The position numbers were made by a program, and so were the translations under genes. Shown one piece after another: positions 39,588 through 47,514 of a stretch of 64,000 nt of DNA (positions within the stretch are counted from its first letter, which is position 1; every line of letters begins with the position of its first letter). Under the pieces are notes generated by a model. That model was given only the letters and a program-made list of their open reading frames with translations, did no database searches and was not told the DNA's origin. This DNA is from Streptomyces sp. AM 2-1-1 (GTDB lineage: Bacteria > Actinomycetota > Actinomycetes > Streptomycetales > Streptomycetaceae), in NCBI RefSeq assembly GCF_029167645.1, contig NZ_CP119147.1:2480001-2544000 (forward strand), in the 5' to 3' direction.

Positions 39588-40478
39588 TTACCTTCCCGCT
39601 CCCCGAAGCCCGTTCTGGGGGGCGTCCGTCGGCTTGCGCGCCTCCACCAGGAAGCGCGTCGTACGGGCGGTGAACGGGCCCTCCGCCTCGATCCTGCGGT
39701 GCAGCGACTCCAGTTGCGGCCGGTAGGCGTCCACGGTGAACCCCGGCACCATCCAGACGACCTTGCGGAGGAAGTGGACGACGGCCCCGATGTCGAAGAA
39801 CGCGGTTTCCAGCGACTCCGACCGCAGGTCGGTGACCACGAGCCCCGCCGCCTCGGCCTCGGCGCGGGCGCGCTCGGGGTCGCGGGCCGCGTACGCGGAG
39901 GGCGGCAGCGGGCCGCGGAAGTGCTCGACCAGGGCGAAGACGCTCGCGGGACCCACCTGCTGGGAGAAGTAGGTACCGCCGGGGGCGAGCACCCGGGCGA
40001 TCTCCTCCCACCATGTGGTGACGGGGTGCCGGCTGACCACCAGGTCGAAGGCCCCGTCCCCGAACGGCAGCGGCGGCTCGTCCCCGTCCACGACCACGGC
40101 CACCCCGCGCGGGTGGAGCAGGGCGGTGGCCCGGGCCACGTTGGGCGGCCAGGACTCGGTGGCGACCATGAGCGGCGGGAGCGTGGGCGCCGAGGCCAGT
40201 ACCTCTCCCCCGCCGGTCTGGATGTCGAGCGCGGCCCTGGCGCGGCCGAGCCGCTCGGCCATCGCGCGGGCGTACCCCCAGGACGGGCGCTGCTCGGTGG
40301 CCCGCCCTTCCAGCCAGGAGAAGTCCCAGCCGTCCACCGGCACGGCCTCGGCCTCGGCCACCAGCGCGGCGAAGCGTTCGGCGCAGGCGCCGGTGAGGGG
40401 CGGCGAGGGGGTGTGCCCGGAGGCCGGGGGGAGGGCGCGGTCCGGGGAGGCGGGCGGCTGCGGCGGCTGCTTCGGCAT
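39588..40478 (-). CDS. SAM-dependent methyltransferase
   Basis: 296 residues from ATG 40478. The class I methyltransferase motifs are partly visible: ALDIQTGGGEVLA (motif I), MVATESWPPNVARA (motif II region), VVVDGDEPPLPFGDGAFDLVVSRH split around the catalytic core and VLAPGGTYFSQQVGP. The acceptor is unknown. N-terminal 30 residues are Pro-rich and low-complexity. No neighbour hints at a substrate. Confidence 0.85.
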   Translation of the reverse strand: MPKQPPQPPASPDRALPPASGHTPSPPLTGACAERFAALVAEAEAVPVDGWDFSWLEGRATEQRPSWGYARAMAERLGRARAALDIQTGGGEVLASAPTLPPLMVATESWPPNVARATALLHPRGVAVVVDGDEPPLPFGDGAFDLVVSRHPVTTWWEEIARVLAPGGTYFSQQVGPASVFALVEHFRGPLPPSAYAARDPERARAEAEAAGLVVTDLRSESLETAFFDIGAVVHFLRKVVWMVPGFTVDAYRPQLESLHRRIEAEGPFTARTTRFLVEARKPTDAPQNGLRGAGR

Positions 40479-40529
40479 GCCCGCAGGGTCGCAGGGCCGC
40501 GCGGCGTCCGCGAGCCGTTTTCGCGGCGG

Positions 40530-41429
40530 TCATCGCAGGGCGCCGAGCACGACCCCGGTGAGCGCGCCCGCGATCATGAAGGGGCCGAACGGGATGCCCG
40601 TACGGCGGTGGGCGCGCCGCAGCACCAGCAGTCCGAAGCCGTACACCGCGCCGTAGAGGAAGCCGGCGAAGCCGCCCGCGACGAGGACGGGCCAGCCGTA
40701 CCAGCCGAGCACCACGCCGAGGGAGAGGGCGAGCTTCACGTCGCCCCGGCCCATGCCGTTCGGGTTGATCAGGTAGAGGACCAGGTAGAAGCAGCCCAGC
40801 GCCGCCCCGCCGAGGAGCGCCCCGGTCCAGGAACCGCCCGGCCCCGGCAGCAGGGACGCCGCACCGAGGAGGAGGACGGCGGCTCCGGCCAGGGGCAGTG
40901 TCAGTGCGTCGGGGAGCCGGTGGACCCGGTGGTCGACTGCGGCAAGGAGGACGGCGACGGGGGTGAGGAGCAGCCAGACGAGGAGTTCGGGCCGCGCACC
41001 GGTGGCGGCTGCCAGCACGGCACAGGCCACGGCGCTCACCACGGCGACGAGCACCTGCGGTGCGTACGGGGCGGCCGCGGGGGCGTCCCGTGCACACACC
41101 GCGTCCTGTGCAGACGCCGCGTCCTGTGCGCACGCCGCACAGCGGGCGCTGCCCAGCCAGCCGCGACCGCGGCGGGGGCGGGCACGGGCGACCGGGCCGG
41201 GGGCGGCGGTGGGGGTGGGGGCGGCAGTGGGGCCGGGACCCGAGTGGGCGTGGTGGGCGGGGTCGGGGTGCGGAAGGGGTCGGGCGAGCGGGTGTCCGGC
41301 GGGGCACGCGTCGCGCCACTCCTCCTCCGGCTGCACGGAGAAGCGGTACGCGGCCCGGGGGATCAGCGATCCGGCGGCGGCGCCCCAGGCGGCGGCGAGG
41401 GGCACGGCGGCGATCCAGAGGGCGTCCAC
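40530..41429 (-). CDS. A24-family prepilin peptidase (TadV-like)
   Basis: 299 residues with GTG start 41429. The aspartyl active sites are in AAVDHRVHRLPDALTLPL and MGRGDVKLALSLGVVLG (the GxGD motif). Six to seven membrane segments are seen, mostly after residue 140. The N-terminal part contains DACPAGHPL and ARCAACAQDAASAQDAVC, a partly degraded cysteine cluster with an Ala/Pro-rich insert in between. It should cleave the Flp pilin and pseudopilins encoded in the Tad locus 3-12 kb away; no other peptidase is seen in the window. Confidence 0.9.
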   Translation of the reverse strand: MDALWIAAVPLAAAWGAAAGSLIPRAAYRFSVQPEEEWRDACPAGHPLARPLPHPDPAHHAHSGPGPTAAPTPTAAPGPVARARPRRGRGWLGSARCAACAQDAASAQDAVCARDAPAAAPYAPQVLVAVVSAVACAVLAAATGARPELLVWLLLTPVAVLLAAVDHRVHRLPDALTLPLAGAAVLLLGAASLLPGPGGSWTGALLGGAALGCFYLVLYLINPNGMGRGDVKLALSLGVVLGWYGWPVLVAGGFAGFLYGAVYGFGLLVLRRAHRRTGIPFGPFMIAGALTGVVLGALR

Positions 41430-41539
41430 GTGCCGACCCTAATCGCCCCGCGCCTCCGGGGTCTTGGGCCCAGGGGCCCACAGACGGTGGGCCGGCACGC
41501 CCGGCTCACCGTCCCCGCCCTTCCCGTCTCGTCGCTCCT

Positions 41540-41660
41540 GCTCCCGCTCCCTCGCCATTCCCGCTCCCCGCTCCCTCGCCGTTCCTGCTCCCCGTTCCCC
41601 GCTCCCTCGCCGTTCCTGCTCCCCGCTCCCTCGCCGTTCGTGCTCCCCGCTCCCTCGCCA
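41540..41660. repeat. Irregular GC-rich tandem repeat (about 24 bp)
   Basis: Four to five units built on GCTCCCTCGCCGTTCCTGCT and variants, starting at about 41546. The repeat is upstream of the DUF192 gene. Open frames through it are low complexity and are not called. Confidence 0.7.
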
Positions 41661-41725
41661 CCCCTTCGCTCCTCCTTCGCCGTCCACGCCTCGGAGAGCC
41701 GTGGTGAGCGCTACGGTCGGTGCCC

Positions 41726-42112
41726 ATGGGCAGATGGCGCGATGGCGACGGAACACTGACCGTGGGCACGGGCGGCGAGGCGCGGGAGATCCCGCTGCGC
41801 GTGGCGGCCTCGTACCGGGCTCGTACCCGGGGGCTGCTCGGAGAGGACGGGATCGAAGGGGCGCTGCTGCTCACGCCCTGTTCGAGCGTTCACACCTTCC
41901 GGATGCGGTTCGCCATCGACGTGGCGTACCTGGACCGGAAGTTCAACGTCCTCGCCGTGCGCACGATGGAACGGGGCCGACTCGGCCTGCCCCGGCTGCG
42001 CGCCCGCCACGCGGTGGAGTCCCGGGCCGGTGCGATGGACGCGTGGGGGCTGCGACCGGGCGTCCGGCTCGCGGTGCGGACGGGGGACGGGGAGAACCCG
42101 GCGGGTGGCTGA
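41726..42112 (+). CDS. DUF192-domain protein
   Basis: 128 residues from ATG 41726 (GTG 41720 is two codons upstream). The DUF192 core is visible: REIPLRVAASYRARTRGLLG, EGALLLTPCSSVHTFRMRF, AIDVAYLDRKFNVLAV and RHAVESRAGAMDAWGLRPG. No signal peptide is seen. Function is unknown in bacteria; members are small beta-barrel proteins. It sits near the pilus gene series but on the opposite strand, so a link is uncertain. Confidence 0.85.
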   Translation: MGRWRDGDGTLTVGTGGEAREIPLRVAASYRARTRGLLGEDGIEGALLLTPCSSVHTFRMRFAIDVAYLDRKFNVLAVRTMERGRLGLPRLRARHAVESRAGAMDAWGLRPGVRLAVRTGDGENPAGG

Positions 42113-42148
42113 ACTCCGCCGTGGTCCGTGGCGTTGCCGGGCTCGTGA

Positions 42149-42952
42149 TCAGGTGGGGGCGGACGGAAGTTTCGCGGCCTGGGCGGCGACGAGCGCGGTG
42201 GGGATGACCGGGACCTGGTTGTCCAGGTAGTTGGCCGCGGCGAAGACGACGACGGTGGCCCCGCCGCGTACGACGGTGAAGACCAGCGGGCTCGACACAC
42301 CGCCGGCGGCGAACATCAGCCGGTAGGCGAGACCCTCTTGACCCGCGCGCGGGGCCGGGAGCGCGGTGACGGAGGAGTACACGGACGGCCCCTCCTCGCC
42401 CCGGGTCCGGAAACCGTCCGCGCAGGCAGAGACCGCCTGCCGCACCCGGTGGAGGAGCGACGCGGCGCCGTCGTGGCTGGAGTACGTGGCCAGCAGCAGC
42501 GTCACCACCGTCGTGGCGTCCTGGCCGGTACGGGACGCGTCGAGCGCGGTACGCAACACGGTGGCGGCAGGCGGCGGTTCGGGGGACAGGTTCACCAGTT
42601 CGACGAGCGGCGCGCAGGCGGGGTTCTCGGACCGCTCGGTGCCCCGCACCTCCTCGTACCGCAGGGACGCGATGTCGTACCCCGGCAACTCGCCGCCGTG
42701 CAGCGCGATGCCGGGCAACGCGGCGGCTTCGGAGGGTGGGGTGGCGGCCGCGGCCGGGTCGGGGTCTGCGCGGGAGTCGGTAGCCACCGCATGGGGAGTG
42801 GTTGTTGCCGTGGCAGTCGCGGTCCCGGCCGTGGCGCCCGGATGGGGGCTCATTCCTTCGGCCGCCCGGCCGGGCGGCCCGCAGGCGGCCGCCACGAGAC
42901 AGAACGCCACGGCGGTGACGCCCACTGCCGTGCGCTCGTACCGTCTCCTCAT
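42149..42952 (-). CDS. Putative lipoprotein, sensor-like
   Basis: 267 residues from ATG 42952. The N-terminus carries a lipobox (FCLVAAACGPPG), so the mature protein should be lipid-anchored outside the membrane. A Pro/Ala/Thr-rich linker of about 50 residues follows, then a domain with GYDIASLRYEEVRGTERS, SENPACAPLVELVNLSPEP and a final strand pattern VVRGGATVVVFAAANYLD. Several conserved-looking Cys (CAPL, CADGFR) could form a disulfide. Resembles extracytoplasmic sensor domains of actinobacteria, but I cannot name the family. Confidence 0.75.
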   Translation of the reverse strand: MRRRYERTAVGVTAVAFCLVAAACGPPGRAAEGMSPHPGATAGTATATATTTPHAVATDSRADPDPAAAATPPSEAAALPGIALHGGELPGYDIASLRYEEVRGTERSENPACAPLVELVNLSPEPPPAATVLRTALDASRTGQDATTVVTLLLATYSSHDGAASLLHRVRQAVSACADGFRTRGEEGPSVYSSVTALPAPRAGQEGLAYRLMFAAGGVSSPLVFTVVRGGATVVVFAAANYLDNQVPVIPTALVAAQAAKLPSAPT

Positions 42953-43516
42953 CGCCCCACCGTCCTTCTCCTGCTCCGGGTGCCCGCTGATCTGCTGTCC
43001 GCTGTCCGCTATCTGCTATCTGCTATCTGCTATCTGCTAGCCACTGTTCCGGTATCCGCCGCTCCGGGTATCCGCTTCCCTCGCGTACGGTCCGGAACCG
43101 CTGCGCACCGCACCTCGTCGGCCGGGCGGTCGAGCCCTCCGTTCGCGCCCGCGTCGACGGCGACAGCGACCGGCAGCGACGAGACCATCCGCGACGGCGG
43201 CGACACCGGCGGCGATGTGGGTACGCCGGCGCCCGTCGTCGCTCCTCCCGTGAACGTACCGCCCTGCTCGAACTCCCTTGCACACAGGTCTGTTTCCGGG
43301 CCGTTTCCCGAACGCCCGCGGCCCTCCCGAATGGGCCTCGGACGAGGGCCCGGGACCCGTGCCGGCGCGCCGCTCCCCGCCTACCCCGGAGGGGCGAGCG
43401 CGCGTCGGGAGGGGGTGGACCGTGAGCGGTAGCGGCCGGGAGGACGACCGGGGCCCGAACCACGGGGAGCCCGGAACGGGCGGGGTGGAGCGGGCGGCAG
43501 CCCGCTCCCCGCCCCG
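42953..43516. other. Intergenic stretch with a heptamer repeat, no gene seen
   Basis: 564 bases between the lipoprotein gene and the frameshifted membrane protein. It contains the 7-bp repeat below and low-complexity DNA. The frames in it have no start signals. Confidence 0.5.
42995..43036. repeat. 7-bp tandem repeat, six copies
   Basis: Two CTGTCCG-like units followed by four exact CTATCTG units at 43009-43036. A 7-base period would shift a reading frame, so this is not a coding repeat. Confidence 0.85.
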
Positions 43517-43994
43517 ATGCGCAGCCGGACGGCGGGAGCGCTCGTCCACCTGGCCCGGGACCTCATGGTCCACCGGGCGCGGGACGGGACGCTCGGCACC
43601 GCTGAGCTGCGGGAGCGCTTCGGTGGGCGGCTGGGCCTGTTGCGTCTGCCCGGTCTCGCCGTCACCGCCCTCGCCGTACTGGTCGCGGCCCGGCTCCTCT
43701 CCGACGACCACCGGGCATTCCGCGTGCTGTATCCCCTCACACCTGCCTGGCCGGCCCCGCTCGTCGGCGTCGGCTACGGCTACGCCGTCTCCGGGGAGCT
43801 GATGGCGGTCGAGGGCATGCGCCCTGATGCCGGCCGTCTCGTTCGTCGCTGGTGCGGCCGTGGGCGTCGCGGCGGACCGGCTGCTGGAGGACCGCGCCGA
43901 CATTCTGCCGCTGCCGCGCTCGCACCCGTACGGCCGGCACGGCAGCGGAGGACGGACGGGCGGCCACGACTGGCGGGCGCGGGGCCACCGGTAG
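43517..43994 (+). pseudogene. Small membrane protein, apparently frameshifted
   Basis: From ATG 43517 the frame reads ALVHLARDLMVHRARDG, LLRLPGLAVTALAVLVAAR (membrane segment) and APLVGVGYGYAVSGELMAVEG. The natural continuation, ALMPAVSFVAGAAVGVAADR then LLEDRADILPLPRSHPYGRH, is in another frame from about 43820 to the TAG at 43992-43994. A single indel near 43805-43825 would join them into a protein of about 158 residues with three membrane segments. Family unknown. Confidence 0.55.
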
Positions 43995-44013
43995 GGGCGA
44001 TGGGGTGAGGGGG

Positions 44014-44045
44014 CCACGGGGCCACGGGGCCACGGGGCCACGGGG
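44014..44045. repeat. CCACGGGG tandem repeat, four copies
   Basis: Four exact 8-base units between the frameshifted gene and the OmpA gene terminator. Confidence 0.9.
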
Positions 44046-44051
44046 ATGGTG

Positions 44052-44080
44052 CCCGGCTCACGTACGCGTCGTGAGCCGGG
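44052..44080 (-). terminator. Terminator at the end of the Tad gene series
   Basis: 11-bp stem CCCGGCTCACG/CGTGAGCCGGG with loop TACGCGT, 27 bases after the OmpA-like stop. It probably ends the long minus-strand transcript. Confidence 0.75.
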
Positions 44081-44106
44081 TATCGCCGCAACCCGTTACC
44101 GGGAAC

Positions 44107-44769
44107 TCAGGAAGTGGTGCCCCGCGGGAAGGAGACCTCCACGCGCCGGTTCTTCTTCCGGCCTTCCTCGGTGCCGTTGTCCGCGATCGGGTACTCCTCG
44201 CCGTACCCACGGATCTCGAAGGTGACCTCGGCGCCGAGCTCCCTGGAGAGCACCGCGTGCACGGCCTCCGCGCGCTGCTTGGAGAGCACGTCGCCGTGGG
44301 CCGAGGAGCCGAGGTTGTCGGTGAAGCCGAAGACCCTGATCTGGGTGGCGTTCTGCGCCTTGATCTCGGCCGCGATCGCCTGGATCCGGGAGTTCGCCTG
44401 CGGACTGAGCGTCGCACTGTCCTTGCCGAAGAGCACCTCGGCCTGGAGCGCGAACTTGATCGACTGGTTCGAGTCCTCCCGCCGCTCCTCGCCCCCCATG
44501 TCCTCGACGACCTGGACGATGTCGAGCACCTTGCCGGGGGCGAGCGTGCCACCCTCGGGCATCCGGAGGTCGGGATCGTTGTCGTCGAGGGGCACCGGGG
44601 CCTCGGAGGTGGCCTCGGTGCCGGGGGGCACGGAGGGCCCGTCGTCGGCCAGTGCGGGCGCGCCGCCGAACAGGGTCACTCCGGCGAACAGCATCACCGT
44701 GGCGACGGGGATGGCGAAGTGCCTGCGCCGTGCTGGGGTCAACCGCATGTCAGCCATCCGCGCACTCAC
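44107..44769 (-). CDS. OmpA-family protein
   Basis: 220 residues; GTG 44769 overlaps the stop of the preceding lipoprotein gene (GTGA), and ATG 44757 or 44748 are alternatives. A signal/anchor segment (HFAIPVATVMLFAGVTLFG, then APALADD) is followed by an acidic linker. The C-terminal OmpA domain (about 100-220) shows EVLFGKDSATLSPQANSRIQ, IRVFGFTDNLGSSAHGD, LSKQRAEAVHAVLS and GKKNRRVEVSF-like EGRKKNRRVEVSF. It can bind peptidoglycan, and in a Gram-positive it probably anchors the pilus machinery or the preceding lipoprotein to the wall. Confidence 0.9.
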   Translation of the reverse strand: MSARMADMRLTPARRRHFAIPVATVMLFAGVTLFGGAPALADDGPSVPPGTEATSEAPVPLDDNDPDLRMPEGGTLAPGKVLDIVQVVEDMGGEERREDSNQSIKFALQAEVLFGKDSATLSPQANSRIQAIAAEIKAQNATQIRVFGFTDNLGSSAHGDVLSKQRAEAVHAVLSRELGAEVTFEIRGYGEEYPIADNGTEEGRKKNRRVEVSFPRGTTS

Positions 44770-45377
44770 CCGGAGATCTTGAGGGACGTGGTGGCGAAGG
44801 TGGGCAGGGTGAAGTCGACCTCGGTGGTCGTGGCGGGCGGGGCGGGGAACTGCATGAAGACAGGAACGGAAGCGCCCTCTACCAGCGGAGCGATACCGGT
44901 GGTGCATAGGCAGCGACTCTCCGTGTCCCGCAGAACGTAATAGCGCTTCTTCCCCGACTTGTCCACCAACGTGGCGCCGGCGACTGAGTTCGGGTTGCTT
45001 CCGCTGACCGAAGGCTCCGTTCCGGCCCACCCGCTGGAGTTCTGGACCCTGTCGCTCACATTCTTGATCTCTCCCTGAACCGTCATGAACCCGCCGGAGT
45101 CGCGGACTACCTGATTGATCACCAGAGTCAGTCCGCGTCCCCGAGCCTCGGCGAGCTTCACATTCGGGTCCACATCCTCACCAGCAGCAGTGTCCTGCTG
45201 CTGCTCCCCTTTGTCCTCCGAGGACGGGGTGGCGGATGCTGTTACCGGGGGAGCGCCCTCCTCAGCGGCCCCGTCGCCGTCATCACCGCCGCATCCGGAG
45301 AGTGTGAGGACGAGAGCCGCCGCAGCCGAAACAACAGCCACCGCCCTTCGGGATGTGATCGCGCGCCGAATGCTCAT
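44766..45377 (-). CDS. Putative lipoprotein of the Tad locus
   Basis: 203 residues from ATG 45377. The N-terminus has a basic start (MSIRRAITSRRAVAVVSAAA) and a lipobox LTLSGCGG. An acidic Glu/Asp/Gln linker is followed by a beta-rich domain with LTLVINQVVRDSGGFMTVQG, KKRYYVLRDTESRCLCTTG (two Cys close together) and VFMQFPAPPATTTEVDFTLP. It resembles the extracellular immunoglobulin-like fold of DUF4352 proteins but this is not firm. It is tightly coupled to the downstream OmpA-like gene. Confidence 0.75.
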   Translation of the reverse strand: MSIRRAITSRRAVAVVSAAAALVLTLSGCGGDDGDGAAEEGAPPVTASATPSSEDKGEQQQDTAAGEDVDPNVKLAEARGRGLTLVINQVVRDSGGFMTVQGEIKNVSDRVQNSSGWAGTEPSVSGSNPNSVAGATLVDKSGKKRYYVLRDTESRCLCTTGIAPLVEGASVPVFMQFPAPPATTTEVDFTLPTFATTSLKISG

Positions 45378-45406
45378 GGGTCGAATCCTCTACTCGTCGT
45401 TCGCTG

Positions 45407-46015
45407 TCATCTGTCGACCAAGTGCACGTCGAAGAGAATTTTGCTCACGCTGGACCACAGCGGAGGGCTGCTTGGCCGAATCTCGGCCATCTTTCCGTTG
45501 TCGCAGGTGAAGAAGTAGACGTCCTGAACGCCGTCCTCGTTGAGGTCCACCGACGTCCATTCGCACCGGAACTCAACGATGGCGGTTGCCTCCCTCGTCG
45601 CGTGGGTGTCACCGGACCCCGGCAGAACAGACGACGCGACCGCATCTGTGCCTTCCACCCTGGTGGTGATGGAGTCACGGAACCCACCCTCGGAGGGTTC
45701 ACAGCTCGTAAGTGTCGCGTCGTTGTCGGACGCCAGACTCTGAGCTGCCGCGCACCCGCCGATGAGGGGGGATCTTCCGAGGAACACCCCGAGTGAGTCG
45801 GTCCAGAGAGCCTCTATGAACGGAGCTTCGAACTGTTCTCGAGCGGACTGCCCGGCCGCAAGCGCCGAGGCGTCTGCCGCTCCCTGCGCCTCATTGCGAA
45901 GAGCAGACGCCTTGCCGACAGCGAAGAAGGCCAACGCGAGGAAGAGCAGGCCCGCCACCATCATGATGTAGATGGGGAAGGCCTGCCCTGCATCGGGGCG
46001 AGTATCGCGACGCAT
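45407..46015 (-). CDS. TadG-like pilus assembly protein
   Basis: 202 residues from ATG 46015, which overlaps the pilin stop (TGATG). The N-terminus reads RPDAGQAFPIYIMMVAGLLF: one membrane segment directly after a G|Q junction, like prepilins, but without the usual Glu at position +5. ADASALAAGQSAREQF and the extracellular region that follows match the TadE/TadG class of pseudopilins. It is thought to be a minor component of the Flp pilus system. An internal Cys pair (GGCAAAQS, TSCEPSEG) might form a disulfide. Confidence 0.8.
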   Translation of the reverse strand: MRRDTRPDAGQAFPIYIMMVAGLLFLALAFFAVGKASALRNEAQGAADASALAAGQSAREQFEAPFIEALWTDSLGVFLGRSPLIGGCAAAQSLASDNDATLTSCEPSEGGFRDSITTRVEGTDAVASSVLPGSGDTHATREATAIVEFRCEWTSVDLNEDGVQDVYFFTCDNGKMAEIRPSSPPLWSSVSKILFDVHLVDR

Positions 46016-46245
46016 CACTGGGTAACAATCGAGTCCACCAGGTTCCGGATCTTCGTGCTGATCGCCGAGCCGATACCGGTCGCCACGATCGCGCCGATGA
46101 TCGCCACGACCACCAGGATGATGCCCAGGTACTCGAACGCCGTCTGCCCCCGGTCCTTCGCCGTGTACCGCTTCTGGATCGCGGAGACCGTCGTGTTGGC
46201 CCAGCCATTGACGCGGACGGCGGTCTTCAGGGTGATGTTCGACAT
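46015..46245 (-). CDS. Flp/Fap-type pilin
   Basis: 76-residue Flp prepilin from ATG 46245 with a GAGGGGA ribosome site. A leader of 33 residues ends in KDRG, followed by the mature start QTAFEYLGIILVVVAIIG: cleavage is expected after Gly33 and the Glu at +5 (E38) is present, as required for class IV prepilins. The hydrophobic core continues to AIVATGIGS and the C-terminus is short. This is the major subunit of the Tad pilus. The gene is preceded by 255 bases that likely hold its promoter. Confidence 0.9.
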   Translation of the reverse strand: MSNITLKTAVRVNGWANTTVSAIQKRYTAKDRGQTAFEYLGIILVVVAIIGAIVATGIGSAISTKIRNLVDSIVTQ

Positions 46246-46500
46246 GGTGGTGGTCCCCTCCTGGTCCGGCCGGCCGTTTACCGGCCAACTCGCACGACTC
46301 TGTGATGCCGCTTCGAGCACCGGCTTCCTCCTGGCCGGTGCGGTCCGCGACGTGAGAAACATACGACTGGGAGATCCGACTGCCAGAGGGCCCCAGGACC
46401 CACTTTCGGGCCCAATGACCGCCCTGGAGAGACTCGTTGCGCATTGCGACGCGCCGAGCCCAGTCGCTCGCCGACATTCTGCCGATGCCGAGACCCATAC

Positions 46501-47514
46501 CTACCGTCCTCCGGCCAGGTCGGTACCGGCCTCCGGCGCCGTGCCGAGCCATCGGGCTATGGCCTCACTGCGGGTGCGGCTGGACAGTTTGGTGAAGATC
46601 CGGTTGATGTGATTCTTCACCGTCTTCTCGCTGATGAAGCAGGTGGCAGCGATTTGCTGATTGCTCATCCCAGAAGCAATGAGCTGCATGATTTCCACCT
46701 CCCGCGAACTCAGCTTCTGCTGAACCAGGTTGATCGGATGCTGGACACTCCTCACCGACCACGACTGTCCCACATCTGGTTGCACTTGCGAAAGCCCTTC
46801 CCCCGTTTCGAAGGAGCGTGCCCCTGAGCCGGGCCGCTCGACGTGGGTTGCCGCCTGCGCACCGACGTCGTACGCCCTCATGCGGGCGCCCAGACCGTCC
46901 GGGAGTGGATTGTGGCGCATCGGTGCGTCCTGGCGCATGTGGGCAAGCAGCGCGTCCGCGGCGGTGGTGGTGAAGTGGGCGCGGCCGTCCTTCGTGTCGC
47001 GAACCGCACGTACGAGCTCGTCGGCGGTGAACTCCCCGTGCACCAAGTAGCCGCTAGCACCCAGCCGGAGTGCTGCACGGACGATCTCGCTCTCGCGGCT
47101 GTACGTCAGCATCAGCACTGGTGCGATTCGCACCAGATGGGGCAGTGCGGAGAGACCGTCGACTCCGGGCATGCGAACGTCCAGCAGCACGACGTCCGGC
47201 CGATGCAGATGCGCCATGTCCCACGCTTGCCGACCGTCCGACGCCTCAGCCACCACGTCGATGTCCGCCCGCCCGGACAGAAGTGCTCCGAGCCCTGCGC
47301 GGACCACAGGGTTGTCGTCGGCAACGACCACCCTCAGTGGGACGGTCGCGGGGGCGTGTGCAAACGGGGGCAGCGGAGACTGCGGCGCTTCTGGTGTCGC
47401 CCTCCCTCCCGCGGCGGTGCCCTCAAGGGCATACGGGTCAGTCACGCGCTCTCTGGCGTCCGCTGTGGGCCCTGACCAATGCGGCCTCATCGATCGTGTG
47501 TCGTCGTCCGGCAT
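46501..47514 (-). CDS. LuxR/NarL-type response regulator
   Basis: 337 residues from ATG 47514, overlapping the 3' end of the sensor kinase gene by 28 bases. The receiver domain (about 60-180) has VVVADDNPVVRAGLGALL with the acidic pair, VVLLDVRMPGVDG with the phospho-acceptor Asp, and VLMLTYSRESE. A linker of about 80 residues with charged stretches follows. The C-terminal LuxR HTH shows LSSREVEIMQLIASGMSNQQ, then FISEKTVKNHINRIFTKL. It sits inside the Tad gene series and probably controls it. Confidence 0.92.
   Translation of the reverse strand: MPDDDTRSMRPHWSGPTADARERVTDPYALEGTAAGGRATPEAPQSPLPPFAHAPATVPLRVVVADDNPVVRAGLGALLSGRADIDVVAEASDGRQAWDMAHLHRPDVVLLDVRMPGVDGLSALPHLVRIAPVLMLTYSRESEIVRAALRLGASGYLVHGEFTADELVRAVRDTKDGRAHFTTTAADALLAHMRQDAPMRHNPLPDGLGARMRAYDVGAQAATHVERPGSGARSFETGEGLSQVQPDVGQSWSVRSVQHPINLVQQKLSSREVEIMQLIASGMSNQQIAATCFISEKTVKNHINRIFTKLSSRTRSEAIARWLGTAPEAGTDLAGGR

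Noticed and set aside
38913..41759. A 948-codon plus-strand open frame across several genes
   Set aside because: It is antisense to the unrecognised gene, the methyltransferase and the prepilin peptidase, with low-complexity composition.
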